From: Methylophilus rhizosphaerae
GTDB lineage: Bacteria > Pseudomonadota > Gammaproteobacteria > Burkholderiales > Methylophilaceae
DNA length: 64,000 nt
Assembly: GCF_900100975.1 (NCBI RefSeq)
Contig: NZ_FNFX01000001.1
Location: forward strand, 623,820 to 687,819
Reading direction: 5' to 3'
The translations under genes were made by a program, and so were the position numbers. The notes under the pieces were generated by a model. It saw nothing but the letters and a program-made list of their open reading frames with translations. It had not been told where the DNA came from and ran no database searches. This document shows, piece by piece, positions 1 through 9,447 of this stretch (position 1 is its first letter; each line of letters opens with the position of its first letter).

Positions 1-923
1 TAAGCTGGACCCAGCGCCTCAAAAATGGCCTCTCTAAAACCCGCCAGCAACTGGGTGGTCAACTAAGTGCCCTTTTCGGCGGTGGCAAAATTGATGAAGA
101 TATCTACGAGGAACTGGAAACCATCCTGCTGACTTCGGATGTCGGCGTCAACGCCACGCAACACCTGCTGGAACAATTGCGCGCCCGCGTCAAACGGCAG
201 GATTTGCAGGACACCATTGCGCTGAAACAAGCCCTGAAAGACACGCTGCTGGAACTGCTTTCCCCCTTGCAGGCTCCGCTGGATGTCACAACGCACCAGC
301 CTTATGTCATGATGATGGTCGGCGTCAACGGCGCAGGCAAAACCACCACCATTGGTAAACTGGCAAAATACCTGCAAGCACAGGGTCACAGCGTGCTGAT
401 TGCGGCTGGTGATACTTTCCGTGCCGCCGCACGCGAACAGTTGCAAGTGTGGGGCGAACGCAACAATGTGCATGTGATTGCGTCAGAGAGCGGCGACCCG
501 GCTGCTGTGATTTATGATGCAGTGAATTCTGCCATCGCCAGGAAAATCGATGTGGTCATTGCTGATACGGCGGGCCGCTTGCCCACGCAGCTACACCTGA
601 TGGATGAAATCAAAAAGGTACAACGCGTGATTGACAAAGCCCTGCCAGGCGCACCGCACGAAATCCTGCTGGTGCTGGATGCCAACACCGGCCAGAATGC
701 GGTCAGCCAGCTCAAGACATTTAATGATGCCCTGGGTGTCACCGGGCTGGCGCTGACCAAACTGGACGGCACCGCCAAAGGGGGAGTGATTGCGGCCATT
801 GCGCACTTGAGCGGTCAATCCACCCACAGCATTCCCGTACGTTTTGTTGGCGTAGGTGAAAGCATTGATGACTTGCGCCCGTTTGCAGCCAGCGACTTTA
901 TTGATGCCCTGATTGATGACTAA
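1..923 (+). CDS. ftsY: FtsY, signal recognition particle receptor GTPase (5' end outside window)
   Basis: FtsY is the membrane-associated GTPase that docks SRP-ribosome complexes at the Sec translocon. The frame is open from base 3 without a stop, so the gene begins upstream of the window; the acidic A domain is missing here. The in-window part starts in the N domain (SWTQRLKNGLSKTR) and runs through the whole G domain: P-loop GVNGAGKTTTIGKLA, the DTAGR motif and the TKLDGTAKGG specificity motif, ending in the usual FVGVGESIDDLRPF. The TTG at 177 lies inside the N domain and is not the real start. It is followed after 18 bp by ftsE, giving the classical ftsYEX order. Confidence 0.97.
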   Translation, partial: SWTQRLKNGLSKTRQQLGGQLSALFGGGKIDEDIYEELETILLTSDVGVNATQHLLEQLRARVKRQDLQDTIALKQALKDTLLELLSPLQAPLDVTTHQPYVMMMVGVNGAGKTTTIGKLAKYLQAQGHSVLIAAGDTFRAAAREQLQVWGERNNVHVIASESGDPAAVIYDAVNSAIARKIDVVIADTAGRLPTQLHLMDEIKKVQRVIDKALPGAPHEILLVLDANTGQNAVSQLKTFNDALGVTGLALTKLDGTAKGGVIAAIAHLSGQSTHSIPVRFVGVGESIDDLRPFAASDFIDALIDD

Positions 924-941
924 GCCGGATCGCCTTAAACC

Positions 942-1619
942 ATGATCTCATTTAATAATGTCAGCATGCGCTATCCCAATAGCGCGCACTTATTTCGCCA
1001 GGTCAGTTTCAGCATAGAAAAAGGCGATTTTGTACTGGTCACCGGGCAATCCGGTGCCGGTAAAAGTACCTTGCTTAAACTGATGGCAGGCATAGAGCCG
1101 CCCTCCTCCGGCCATATCCTGATCAATGAACAGGATATCAGCCAGCTGCATCCCAATGCTATTCCTTATCTGCGCCGCCGCTTTGGCCTGGTGTTCCAGG
1201 ATCATAAACTGCTGTATGACCGCAATAGCTTTGACAACGTCGCCCTACCACTCAGCATACAGGGCATTACCGGTGAGGATGCCGCACGCCGCGTGCGTGC
1301 CGCGCTGGATAAAGTAGGCCTGCTGAACAAGGAAAAAGCCATGCCGATTACCTTGTCCGGTGGTGAGCAGCAACGACTGGCGATTGCGCGTGCGGTGGTC
1401 AGCCGTCCTTCGATTGTGATTGCTGACGAACCCACCGGTGGCCTGGATAAAACCGCCTCGCTGGAAATCATGCAACTGCTGAAAGCGTTTAACGATGTCG
1501 GCGTGACCGTGATCATCGCCATGCATGATGTCGCGCAGGTCAGCACCATCGCTTACAGAACCTTGCATATAGAGCAGCAAACCATCAGTGCGATGCCGGC
1601 ACAGGCTGGCATCTTGTGA
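942..1619 (+). CDS. ftsE: FtsE, cell-division ABC transporter ATPase
   Basis: FtsE is the cytoplasmic ATPase of the FtsEX complex, which couples the divisome to activation of septal peptidoglycan hydrolases. The 225-residue length is typical. Visible motifs are Walker A GQSGAGKST (about residues 36-44), the signature LSGGEQQR and Walker B IVIADEPTGG, followed by the switch histidine in AMHD. It lies 18 bp after ftsY and 10 bp before ftsX, so the three are probably co-transcribed. Confidence 0.96.
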   Translation: MISFNNVSMRYPNSAHLFRQVSFSIEKGDFVLVTGQSGAGKSTLLKLMAGIEPPSSGHILINEQDISQLHPNAIPYLRRRFGLVFQDHKLLYDRNSFDNVALPLSIQGITGEDAARRVRAALDKVGLLNKEKAMPITLSGGEQQRLAIARAVVSRPSIVIADEPTGGLDKTASLEIMQLLKAFNDVGVTVIIAMHDVAQVSTIAYRTLHIEQQTISAMPAQAGIL

Positions 1620-1629
1620 GAATGACCGC

Positions 1630-2520
1630 ATGAAAAACTGGCTCAATCAACATATCCTTGCCATCCAGCTGGTACTGCAGCGCCTGCAGACACACTGGCT
1701 CAACACATTGACCATTTGCATGGTCATCGGCATTACCGTGACCTTGCCCGGCTTGCTGTTTGTCGGTCTGGATAACTTGCAGGATGCATCGCGCTCGATC
1801 AAGCAGGATGCGCAAATCAGTGTTTTCCTCAAACCGGCATTGAATGGCAATGTCATTCAACGCCTGATCAACGACATCCAGCCATTGCCGCAGGTAAAAG
1901 AAGTACGCTTTGTGCCCAAGGAAGACGCAATCAAGCAACTGGGGCAGCAGTTTTCACAAAAAGACTTATTAGCTGACCTGCCGCAAAACCCGTTGCCGGA
2001 TGCGTTATTCATTACCTTGGCTGACACTCACCCGGCAACGGCCAAGCCCGTCCAGGCGCAGTTGCAATCCCGCGCCGAGGTAGATGAAGTGGTCATTGAC
2101 AGCGTGTGGATTGAACGCCTGAATTCCATGCTGCTGCTGGGTAAACGTATTGCCCTGATTTTTGCCACATTACTGGGTATCGCCATGATTACCGTGATCA
2201 GCAACACCGTGCGCATGCAGGTACTTACGCATGAAGCAGAAATTGAAGTCAGCCGGCTGATTGGTGCCACACACAGTTTTATCCGCCGCCCTTTCCTGTA
2301 TATGGGCAGCGCTTATGGCCTGGGCGGTGGCCTGGTTGCGGTTGCGCTGATGTTTGCGATTGTGTGGAGCCTCAAGCAACCGGTACAGTTGCTGGCCAAC
2401 AATTACCAAAGCGATTTTCAGCTGGTCTTCCACCTGGTCAATATCGGCGGGCTGATTTTACTGTCTTCCGCCATGATAGGCTGGATTGCGGCGTTTATTG
2501 CGTTGACGCAGAAACGCTGA
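1630..2520 (+). CDS. ftsX: FtsX, cell-division ABC transporter permease
   Basis: FtsX is the membrane partner of FtsE. The ATG at 1630 (MKNWLNQH) is chosen because an upstream in-frame TTG would overlap ftsE and add a non-family leader. The 296-residue protein has one transmembrane segment near residues 24-45, a periplasmic domain up to about residue 165, and three C-terminal segments (about 170-190, 215-240 and 270-292), which is the FtsX topology. It ends 33 bp before a strong hairpin that closes the ftsYEX unit. Confidence 0.95.
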   Translation: MKNWLNQHILAIQLVLQRLQTHWLNTLTICMVIGITVTLPGLLFVGLDNLQDASRSIKQDAQISVFLKPALNGNVIQRLINDIQPLPQVKEVRFVPKEDAIKQLGQQFSQKDLLADLPQNPLPDALFITLADTHPATAKPVQAQLQSRAEVDEVVIDSVWIERLNSMLLLGKRIALIFATLLGIAMITVISNTVRMQVLTHEAEIEVSRLIGATHSFIRRPFLYMGSAYGLGGGLVAVALMFAIVWSLKQPVQLLANNYQSDFQLVFHLVNIGGLILLSSAMIGWIAAFIALTQKR

Positions 2521-2552
2521 CCAAGGTCAATCGCGTGGAAGCGCGCACACAA

Positions 2553-2580
2553 AAAAGCCACAGTCCGCACTGTGGCTTTT
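2553..2580. terminator. Bidirectional intrinsic terminator between ftsX and ETF-QO
   Basis: A perfect 12-bp stem (AAAAGCCACAGT / ACTGTGGCTTTT) with a CCGC loop. The A-run on one side and T-run on the other allow it to terminate the convergent ftsX (+) and ETF-QO (-) transcripts. Confidence 0.85.
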
Positions 2581-2596
2581 CAATTGCAAGATCACA

Positions 2597-4243
2597 TTAC
2601 TGTGACACATAATTCGGCCCACTACCGCCTTCCGGTGGCACCCAGATAATATTCTGGGTCGGATCCTTGATATCGCAGGTTTTGCAGTGAATGCAGTTTT
2701 GCGCATTGATCTGCAAGACTTCCTTGCCTTCCTGTGCAATAAATTCATACACGCCTGCCGGGCAATACCGCTGCTCCGGTCCGGCATATTTGGGTAAATT
2801 CACGCGTTCCGGGATATCCTGCACGGTCAGTTTCAAATGGCAAGGCTGCTGGTCATCATGACCAATATTGCACAAGCTGACCGAACTGGCTTTATCAAAT
2901 GTCAGCACACCATCCGGCCTGGCATACACGAGCTGGCGGCTTTGGCTGGCTTCTGCCAAAGTGGCATTGTCTGCAATGGTATGCTTCAAGGTCCACGGCA
3001 AGGTCACGCCCCAGCTCGACAACCACATTTCCACCCCGCCCAGCAGGCTGCCTACCCAAGTGCCCCAGCGGGACAAATATGGCTTCACATTACGTACGGC
3101 GCTTAAGTCCTGCCAGATCCAGGAATCGCGCAGCTTTTGCGGATAGCTGGCCAGGATTTCCGGCGCGCCCTGCTGCATGGCTTCAAACACGGATTCTGCC
3201 GCCAGCATGCCGGACTTCATTGCATAGTGACTACCCTTGATTTTAGGCACATTGACCAACCCGGCACTGCACCCCAGCAATGCCCCGCCCGGGAAGGCCA
3301 GCTCAGGCAGGGACTGGATACCACCTTCGGAAATGGCGCGTGCACCGTAACTGATACGCTCACCGCCTTCCAGCAAGGCTTTCAATTTCGGGTGTGTTTT
3401 ATAGGTCTGGAAAATATCGAACAGTGACAGATAGGGATTGCTGTAATCCAGGTGCACCACATAGCCGACCGATACCAGGTTTTCGCCATGATGATAGAGG
3501 AATCCGCCACCACCGGTATTGGCATCCAGCGGCCAGCCCAGGGTATGTTCTATCAGGCCTTTCTGATGGTTTTCCGGCTTCACGCGCCAGATTTCCTTGA
3601 ACCCCAGGCCATACTTGGCCGGGCTGGAAGCCGCACGCAGGCCGTAACGTGCTTCCAGTTGCTTGGTCAGCGAACCGCGCGTGCCTTCAGCCACCAGCGT
3701 ATATCTGGCACGAATTTCAATACCGGGGGTGTAATTGGCGGTTGGGTTCCCCTGTTTGTCCAGGCCCATATCGCCGGTAATCACGCCTATCATGCGGCCC
3801 TGCTCGTCGTAGCTCGGAGCCTGTGCGGCAAAACCGGTATAAATTTCCACACCCAGTTCTTCCGCTGTGGTCCCTAACCAGCGGCAGACTTCGCCCAGGC
3901 TGACGATGTAATTGCCATGATTGCGCATCAAGGGCGGTAAAGACCATTCCGGCACAGTCCAGTGTTTTTCCTGCCCCAGCACCACAAAAGTATCTTTACT
4001 CACCGGCGTATTCAGTGGCGCACCCCGGGATTTCCACTCCGGCAATAACTCATCCAGCGCCCTGGGATCCAGTACCGCCCCGGAGAAGATATGGCTGCCG
4101 ACCTCGGCACCTTTTTCCAGTACGCACACGCTCAGCTCCTGACCTTGCGCTTGTGCCAGCTGTTTGAGACGGATGGCTGCCGACAGGCCCGCAGGGCCTG
4201 CACCGACAATCAGCACGTCATACTCCATGATATCTCTTTCCAT
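2597..4243 (-). CDS. Electron transfer flavoprotein-ubiquinone oxidoreductase (ETF-QO)
   Basis: A membrane-associated flavoprotein/iron-sulfur enzyme that passes electrons from reduced ETF to ubiquinone. The start at 4243 (MERDIMEYDV) is set by a GGAGG sequence 4 to 8 bases before the ATG; the protein is 548 residues, the usual ETF-QO length. An N-terminal FAD dinucleotide fold (DVLIVGAGPAGLSAA) is followed by the ETF-QO core. A C-terminal ferredoxin-like cluster motif has one upstream Cys in RYCPAGVYE and the triad in CIHCKTCDIKDP. It lies close to etfBA, its expected electron donor, but is transcribed in the opposite direction. The LysR gene just upstream on the same strand may be co-transcribed or regulatory. 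Confidence 0.95.
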   Translation of the reverse strand: MERDIMEYDVLIVGAGPAGLSAAIRLKQLAQAQGQELSVCVLEKGAEVGSHIFSGAVLDPRALDELLPEWKSRGAPLNTPVSKDTFVVLGQEKHWTVPEWSLPPLMRNHGNYIVSLGEVCRWLGTTAEELGVEIYTGFAAQAPSYDEQGRMIGVITGDMGLDKQGNPTANYTPGIEIRARYTLVAEGTRGSLTKQLEARYGLRAASSPAKYGLGFKEIWRVKPENHQKGLIEHTLGWPLDANTGGGGFLYHHGENLVSVGYVVHLDYSNPYLSLFDIFQTYKTHPKLKALLEGGERISYGARAISEGGIQSLPELAFPGGALLGCSAGLVNVPKIKGSHYAMKSGMLAAESVFEAMQQGAPEILASYPQKLRDSWIWQDLSAVRNVKPYLSRWGTWVGSLLGGVEMWLSSWGVTLPWTLKHTIADNATLAEASQSRQLVYARPDGVLTFDKASSVSLCNIGHDDQQPCHLKLTVQDIPERVNLPKYAGPEQRYCPAGVYEFIAQEGKEVLQINAQNCIHCKTCDIKDPTQNIIWVPPEGGSGPNYVSQ

Positions 4244-4259
4244 GCTTCCTCCAACGAGA

Positions 4260-5198
4260 TTAGGCAACAGGCGGAATATCAATCAGGTCGCTACGCGTCG
4301 CCCCCTGGGTGAACGCCTCACAAAACGCCATAAACTGGCGGATGCCACCCGTTTGATATTTCTGCCTATGCCACAAAAAATAGAAATTCCGGTGAAACTG
4401 CAAACCAGGGCTTTCAATCGGCACCAGACTACCGCGGCGGAAGGCATCCTTGAGTGCCAGCCGGGAAATACAACCTATGCCCAGCCCGGACTCGACTGCC
4501 CGCTTGATCGCTTCGGTGTGCTCCAGTTCCAGCGTAATATTTAGCCTGGAATAGTCTTGCCTGAATGCACGGTCAAACGTCTCACGCGTGCCTGAACCTT
4601 TTTCGCGCACAATCCACGGTTGCAATAACAAATCAGTCTTTTGTATGGTTTTGCCTGCCTGCACGGCTTTTGCCAGCGGATGCGTGGGTGCCGCAAAAAT
4701 CACCAGTTCATCGGCAATCCATGGCGCCACGGCAATATCCGGCTGGTTGCACTCGCCCTCTATCATACCCAAATCCAAGGTATGATTTGCAATCTGCTCG
4801 ACAATGGTACGGGTATTTTGCACCTGCAGCTGAATATGGCTTTGCGGATATTGCTGCAGAAACTTGGCTGCCAGCAATGTGACCAGGTAGTTACCCACGG
4901 TCAGTGTGGCGCCAATTTTCAGGTGCCCATAGCCTTGCTGCCCTTGCAGCATGCGCTCTATTTCACGCGCCCGGTCCAGCAACTCAACCGCCTTGGGCAG
5001 TAACTGCTGCCCGGTCTCGTTGATACGCAGGGTTTTACCGACCCGGTTAAACAACTGGATGCCGAATTGCTTTTCCAGTTCAATCAGTGCCGTGCTCGCA
5101 GCAGACTGCGACAATGCCAACTGGTCACAGGCACGTGACACGCTGCCAGTGCGACTAATGGCGACAAATATCTCCAGTTGCCTGAGGGTATATTTCAT
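4260..5198 (-). CDS. LysR-family transcriptional regulator, YeiE-like
   Basis: A 312-residue LysR-type regulator. The N-terminal winged helix-turn-helix is clear (TLRQLEIFVAISRTGSVSRA, then LALSQSAASTALIELE); it is followed by a linker helix and a periplasmic-binding-protein-like effector domain. The N-terminal sequence resembles the YeiE/CysB-like branch, but the effector cannot be read from sequence. It is divergent from etfBA with a 167-bp AT-rich gap containing a 15-bp palindrome of the T-N11-A class, so control of etfBA and/or autoregulation is likely. Its stop lies only 16 bp before the ETF-QO start. Confidence 0.9.
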   Translation of the reverse strand: MKYTLRQLEIFVAISRTGSVSRACDQLALSQSAASTALIELEKQFGIQLFNRVGKTLRINETGQQLLPKAVELLDRAREIERMLQGQQGYGHLKIGATLTVGNYLVTLLAAKFLQQYPQSHIQLQVQNTRTIVEQIANHTLDLGMIEGECNQPDIAVAPWIADELVIFAAPTHPLAKAVQAGKTIQKTDLLLQPWIVREKGSGTRETFDRAFRQDYSRLNITLELEHTEAIKRAVESGLGIGCISRLALKDAFRRGSLVPIESPGLQFHRNFYFLWHRQKYQTGGIRQFMAFCEAFTQGATRSDLIDIPPVA

Positions 5199-5243
5199 GA
5201 GAAGTTAGCAGGATTGCCCGGCATTTGCGCCGCATCAAAATCG

Positions 5244-5258
5244 ATCTATAAAATAGAT
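5244..5258. promoter_or_regulatory. Candidate LysR-type operator between the LysR gene and etfB
   Basis: The palindrome ATCTAT-AAA-ATAGAT fits the T-N11-A core typical of LysR-type binding sites. It sits in the AT-rich divergent region, about 45 bp from the LysR start and 107 bp from etfB. Assignment rests only on motif and location. Confidence 0.45.
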
Positions 5259-5365
5259 ATATAATATTATAATAATCAATTTAATAAATATTACAAGCTG
5301 GCTTAAAATGCTCGGTTACGAGCTAGAACATCTATAAAGCAAACGTTTATGAAAGCACTGTTTCT

Positions 5366-6118
5366 ATGAAAGTATTGGTAGCGATCAAACGGGTCGTTGA
5401 TTATAACATTCAAGTCCGCGTGAAAGCCGATGGTTCAAACGTGGATATTGACGGCGTCAAAATGGGTATCAACCCGTTTGATGAAAATGCCATTGAAGAA
5501 GCCATCCGCTTGAAAGAAAAAGGCATCGTTTCAGAAATCGTGGCAGTCACCATTGGTGGGGCGGCAAACCAGGATATTTTGCGTCACGCATTGGCCATGG
5601 GTGCCGACCGCGCCATGCTGGTTGAGACACAGGAAACCCTGCACTCCCTGAGTGTGGCCAAAGTGCTGAAAGCCGTGGTTGAACGCGAACAGCCAAACCT
5701 GGTTTTACTGGGCAAGCAGGCGATTGATGATGATGCCGGCCAGACCGGCCAGATGCTGGCGGCCTTGCTGAAACTGCCGCAAGCGACTTATGCTTCCCAA
5801 CTCACCATTGAAGGCAACCAGGCAACCGTGGTCCGCGAAATCGATGGCGGTACAGAAACCCTGGCAGTGAGCCTGCCAGCCGTGATTACCGCTGACCTGC
5901 GTCTGAACGAGCCACGTTACGTCAAACTGCCTAACCTGATGATGGCACGTAAAAAACCACTGGAGAATGTTCCACTGGACTCACTCAATGTTTCCCTGAC
6001 ACACAATGTGCAGCAACTTAAAGTCGCGACACCACCTGCCCGCCCTGCCGGCATCATGGTGAAAGATGTGAATGAGTTATTGAGCAAATTGCGTACGCAC
6101 GAAGGGATCATCGGATGA
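5366..6118 (+). CDS. etfB: Electron transfer flavoprotein beta subunit
   Basis: EtfB, 250 residues, with EtfA forms the soluble FAD/AMP heterodimer that collects electrons from dehydrogenases (acyl-CoA type or, in methylotrophs, methylated-amine dehydrogenases). It starts MKVLVAIKRVVDYN and carries the ETF-beta signature region around LLGKQAIDDDAGQTGQMLA. It ends in an ATGA overlap with etfA, implying translational coupling. The start is preceded by an in-frame-shifted mini-ORF (ATG at 5350, stop overlapping the etfB ATG) and no strong Shine-Dalgarno is visible. Confidence 0.96.
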   Translation: MKVLVAIKRVVDYNIQVRVKADGSNVDIDGVKMGINPFDENAIEEAIRLKEKGIVSEIVAVTIGGAANQDILRHALAMGADRAMLVETQETLHSLSVAKVLKAVVEREQPNLVLLGKQAIDDDAGQTGQMLAALLKLPQATYASQLTIEGNQATVVREIDGGTETLAVSLPAVITADLRLNEPRYVKLPNLMMARKKPLENVPLDSLNVSLTHNVQQLKVATPPARPAGIMVKDVNELLSKLRTHEGIIG

Positions 6119-7044
6119 GAACACTCATTATTGCCGAACATAACGGCCAGCACCTGAATGAGCAAGTTGCGCGCGCCGTCACTGCCGCGCAACAGTGGCA
6201 ACAACCGGTTGACGTCCTGATTGCAGCCGCACAGCCTGACGCGTTGGCTGCTCAAGCAGCGGCTTTGCAAGGCATCAGCAGTGTACTGGTCGCTAGTGAT
6301 GCCGCTCTGCAGCACCCGACCGCAGAACACCTGGCCGAGATCATCGTACCACTGGCAGCCAACTACAACGTGGTGCTGGCCGCACACAGTGCCTTCAGCA
6401 AAAATGTGCTGCCACGCGTGGCGGCGCTACTGGATGTCAACATGCTGTCTGACGTGCTGGAAATCGTGAATACCAACACTTATGTGCGCGGCATTTACGC
6501 TGGCAATGTGCTGGCTACCGTACAAAGCAGTGATGCAACCCAGGTACTGACCGTACGCGGCAGCAAATTTGCCGCCGCAGCCACAGGGAATGCTGCCGGA
6601 ATTACAACGGTTGCTGCGCCAGCTGCACCAGTTGGCAGCCGCTGGGTAGCCGAAGCCTTTAACAAATCCGAGCGCCCGGCACTGACCGCCGCCAAAGTCG
6701 TCGTTTCCGGTGGCCGTGCATTGGGTAGTGCCGATGCGTTTGCCCAGGTGATCGCGCCACTGGCGGACAAACTGCATGCAGCAATTGGTGCCAGCCGTGC
6801 CGCCGTGGATGCAGGTTATGCGCCTAACGACCTGCAAGTCGGCCAGACCGGTGTGGTCGTCGCACCTGAGCTGTATATCGCGGTCGGTATTTCCGGCGCC
6901 ATCCAGCATGCTTACGGCATGAAAGACAGCAAGGTGGTCGTAGCGATCAACCAGGATCCTGAAGCACAAATCTTCAAGATTGCTGATTACGGCTTGGTCG
7001 CTGACTTATTTGAAGTCGTGCCGCAACTGACAGCTGCGCTATAA
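6115..7044 (+). CDS. etfA: Electron transfer flavoprotein alpha subunit
   Basis: EtfA, 309 residues, is the FAD-carrying partner of EtfB. The C-terminal FAD-binding domain is intact, with [20 protein letters not shown], then [20 protein letters not shown] and [17 protein letters not shown]. It overlaps etfB by four bases. With ETF-QO on the other side of the LysR gene, this locus supplies a full route from flavin dehydrogenases to ubiquinone. Confidence 0.96.
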   Translation: MRTLIIAEHNGQHLNEQVARAVTAAQQWQQPVDVLIAAAQPDALAAQAAALQGISSVLVASDAALQHPTAEHLAEIIVPLAANYNVVLAAHSAFSKNVLPRVAALLDVNMLSDVLEIVNTNTYVRGIYAGNVLATVQSSDATQVLTVRGSKFAAAATGNAAGITTVAAPAAPVGSRWVAEAFNKSERPALTAAKVVVSGGRALGSADAFAQVIAPLADKLHAAIGASRAAVDAGYAPNDLQVGQTGVVVAPELYIAVGISGAIQHAYGMKDSKVVVAINQDPEAQIFKIADYGLVADLFEVVPQLTAAL

Positions 7045-7097
7045 TAAACCCTTTTAAATTCAAACCCTTTGCCTAGTGGCGAGTAAAAGACTAAGAC

Positions 7098-7880
7098 ATG
7101 AGTAATAAAAAATATTCCACCGAAACGATTTTGAGCGTTCATCACTGGAACGACACCTTATTCAGCTTCAAGGCCACTCGCGACCCAGGTTTGCGTTTTG
7201 AAAACGGCCAGTTTGTCATGATTGGCATGGAAGTAGATGGCCTGCCACTGACACGCGCTTACAGTATTGCCAGCCCAAATTATGAAGAGCACCTGGAGTT
7301 TTTCAGTATTAAAGTGCCGAATGGCCCGCTGACTTCACGTTTGCAGCATTTGAAAGTAGGCGACCCATTGTTAGTTAGTCGCAAGCCAACAGGTACATTG
7401 GTCACACACGATTTGAAGCCGGGTAAAAACCTGTACTTCTTTTCTACCGGCACTGGCCTGGCACCATTCATGAGCCTGATCCAGGATATCGAAGTATACG
7501 ACCGCTTTGAGAAAGTTGTCCTGATCCACGGCGTACGTTATGTCAATGAACTGGCTTACGAAGAGTTTATTACCAAAGAATTACCGAATAATGAATTCTT
7601 TGGCGAAGAAGTCAAAAACAAGTTGATCTACTACCCAACCGTGACGCGCGAGCCATTCAGAAACCAGGGCCGCCTGACCGATCTGGTGGAAAGCGGTAAA
7701 TTGTTCGAAGACATCGGCTTGCCACCGCTGAACCCGGAAACCGACCGCGCCATGATCTGCGGCAGCCCGGCCATGCTGGTTGACACCGCCGCCATGCTGG
7801 ACAAACGTGGTTTCAAGGTCTCACCACGTATCGGTGAGCTTGGCGACTACGTCATTGAAAAAGCCTTCGTCGAGAAGTAA
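7098..7880 (+). CDS. fpr: Ferredoxin-NADP+ reductase
   Basis: A 260-residue bacterial-type ferredoxin/flavodoxin-NADP+ reductase. The FAD-binding signature is RAYSIASPNYEEHLEFFSIK; the NADP-binding part includes FFSTGTGLAPFMSLI and MICGSPAMLVDT; it ends VEKAFVEK-like (YVIEKAFVEK), the usual C-terminus of subclass I enzymes. It probably supplies reduced ferredoxin/flavodoxin for redox stress or biosynthesis. It lies 53 bp after etfA in the same direction, so it may share that transcript. Confidence 0.93.
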   Translation: MSNKKYSTETILSVHHWNDTLFSFKATRDPGLRFENGQFVMIGMEVDGLPLTRAYSIASPNYEEHLEFFSIKVPNGPLTSRLQHLKVGDPLLVSRKPTGTLVTHDLKPGKNLYFFSTGTGLAPFMSLIQDIEVYDRFEKVVLIHGVRYVNELAYEEFITKELPNNEFFGEEVKNKLIYYPTVTREPFRNQGRLTDLVESGKLFEDIGLPPLNPETDRAMICGSPAMLVDTAAMLDKRGFKVSPRIGELGDYVIEKAFVEK

Positions 7881-7890
7881 TTTTCTTTAG

Positions 7891-7930
7891 TCATGGCAGT
7901 GTCATGCGTTTGCCGCTGACACTGCCATGA
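7891..7930. terminator. Perfect 14-bp inverted repeat, probable terminator between convergent genes
   Basis: TCATGGCAGTGTCA and its exact reverse complement are separated by 12 nt, directly between fpr (+) and the MFS gene (-). No clear T-run follows, so it may act with Rho or stabilise 3' ends rather than be a classical intrinsic terminator. Confidence 0.55.
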
Positions 7931-7971
7931 CCTCACCAATCCTCATAGCACCTTGCTTGCCACAGCGTTGC

Positions 7972-9390
7972 TTAGCGCCTGGCATCCTTCATGCCCACGG
8001 CCACGATCATCGCCAGCACGAATACCATAGACAGCAACAAAAAACCCTGTGCATAGGCTTTAAAAATACCAGGCACAATCACGCCTAACACCTGTTCCCG
8101 CCATTCCATAAACACGGCCATCATGGTCACGCCCACCACGCCCCCCAACTGCCTGGCATAACTCACCACCACAGAAGATTGCCCTAAGTGATGCGGCTCC
8201 ATTTCATGCAAGGTTGCAAGATTGAGCGCCGGCAGAATCAGGCCCAGACCTATCCGGCCTATCACGGTGGCTGCGACAATTTCCCAATACGCCATCTGGC
8301 CAGCCGCCAGTGCAAATACCAGGAATGAAGCGCCAAGCACAGCCAGCCCGGCCAGGGTAATCCGCCTGGGCGAAAACCTGTCTGCCATGCGTCCGGCAAC
8401 AGGAATAGTCAGTACCAGCGCAATCCCAGAAGGTAACAATAACAGCCCGGCATCCGTTGCGCTGTAGGCCATGGCATTTTGTAAAAACACGGGAATCAGG
8501 TAAGTGGAGGCAAACAGGCCAAAGCCATAGGCAAACGCGACAAAAGTGCCGCGGCTGAACGTCGGCTTGAAAAACAGGTGCAACTGGATAATGGCATGCG
8601 GCAGGCTGTGGGCATGCCGCACATAACAGATCATGGAAACGACCAGCAGCGTGGCATATCCCCAGGTCCAGGCGGTAGTCAGTCCGCTATGGTGCAAACT
8701 GGACACAAACTCGATTAAACTGATGGTGGCGGCAGACAGCCAGCCCAGACCAGGCCAGTCAAAAGGCTTGATTTCATGCTTGCGCGGTGCAGGCAGCCAG
8801 ATGCGGGCACCAATCAGGGCCAGCATCGCAAATGGCACACCCAGCAGAAAGATGGCACGCCAGCCAAACTGATCCAGTAACCAGCCACTGATAGAGGGCG
8901 CAATCGCCGGGGTAAAAGCAATCCCCACAATCAGGATACCCGAGGCACGCCCCTGGATATGCGGCGGGAATAACCGCATCAACGCCATGATGCCCAAAGG
9001 CTGTAATACCCCGGTGGCCACCCCTTGCACCGTTCGCGTCAACACCACGTGCACAAACGTTTGCGCATAGAATCCGGCAATACTGGCCGCAATCAGCAGC
9101 CACAAGGCCGCCATGAAGACCCGGCGCAAACCAAACCGCTCAAGCAACCAGGCCGCAGGCAGCATGGCAATCGTCATCGCGGCCAGGAAAGCCGTCATTG
9201 CCCACTGCACCTGGTCTTGCCCCAGTTGAAATGTCCTGGTCAATGCAGGCACCGCCACATTAAAACTGGAAGTACATAACACGCCGGCAATCGTCCCTAT
9301 GCCGATGATGATCAGTATCATCCATTTATAGCGCTCCCCATAATGCTGCGACAAGACATCGAAGGAATGGGCTCGCTTAAATAACCACAT
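7972..9390 (-). CDS. MFS transporter, EmrB/QacA-type drug exporter
   Basis: A 472-residue multi-pass protein with 12 to 14 predicted transmembrane helices. It has features of the DHA2 drug:H+ antiporter family: the early helix WMILIIIGIGTIAGVLCTSSFNVAVPAL-like segment, QDQVQWAMTAFLAAMTIAMLPAAWL, the motif-A-like AGRMADRFSPRR and RTVQGVATGVLQPLG. The ATG at 9390 (MWLFKRAH) is preferred to a TTG one codon earlier. Substrate is unknown. A short palindrome lies about 60 bp upstream. No companion membrane-fusion protein is adjacent. Confidence 0.85.
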   Translation of the reverse strand: MWLFKRAHSFDVLSQHYGERYKWMILIIIGIGTIAGVLCTSSFNVAVPALTRTFQLGQDQVQWAMTAFLAAMTIAMLPAAWLLERFGLRRVFMAALWLLIAASIAGFYAQTFVHVVLTRTVQGVATGVLQPLGIMALMRLFPPHIQGRASGILIVGIAFTPAIAPSISGWLLDQFGWRAIFLLGVPFAMLALIGARIWLPAPRKHEIKPFDWPGLGWLSAATISLIEFVSSLHHSGLTTAWTWGYATLLVVSMICYVRHAHSLPHAIIQLHLFFKPTFSRGTFVAFAYGFGLFASTYLIPVFLQNAMAYSATDAGLLLLPSGIALVLTIPVAGRMADRFSPRRITLAGLAVLGASFLVFALAAGQMAYWEIVAATVIGRIGLGLILPALNLATLHEMEPHHLGQSSVVVSYARQLGGVVGVTMMAVFMEWREQVLGVIVPGIFKAYAQGFLLLSMVFVLAMIVAVGMKDARR

Positions 9391-9447
9391 CAAATTCTAC
9401 CTGCTTTTCAAATTTAACCTGAACAACCATAACATGCATTCTGTGTG

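Noticed and set aside
4244-4282. Longer ETF-QO start at 4282
   Set aside because: It would overlap the end of the LysR gene; the ATG at 4243 has GGAGG directly upstream.
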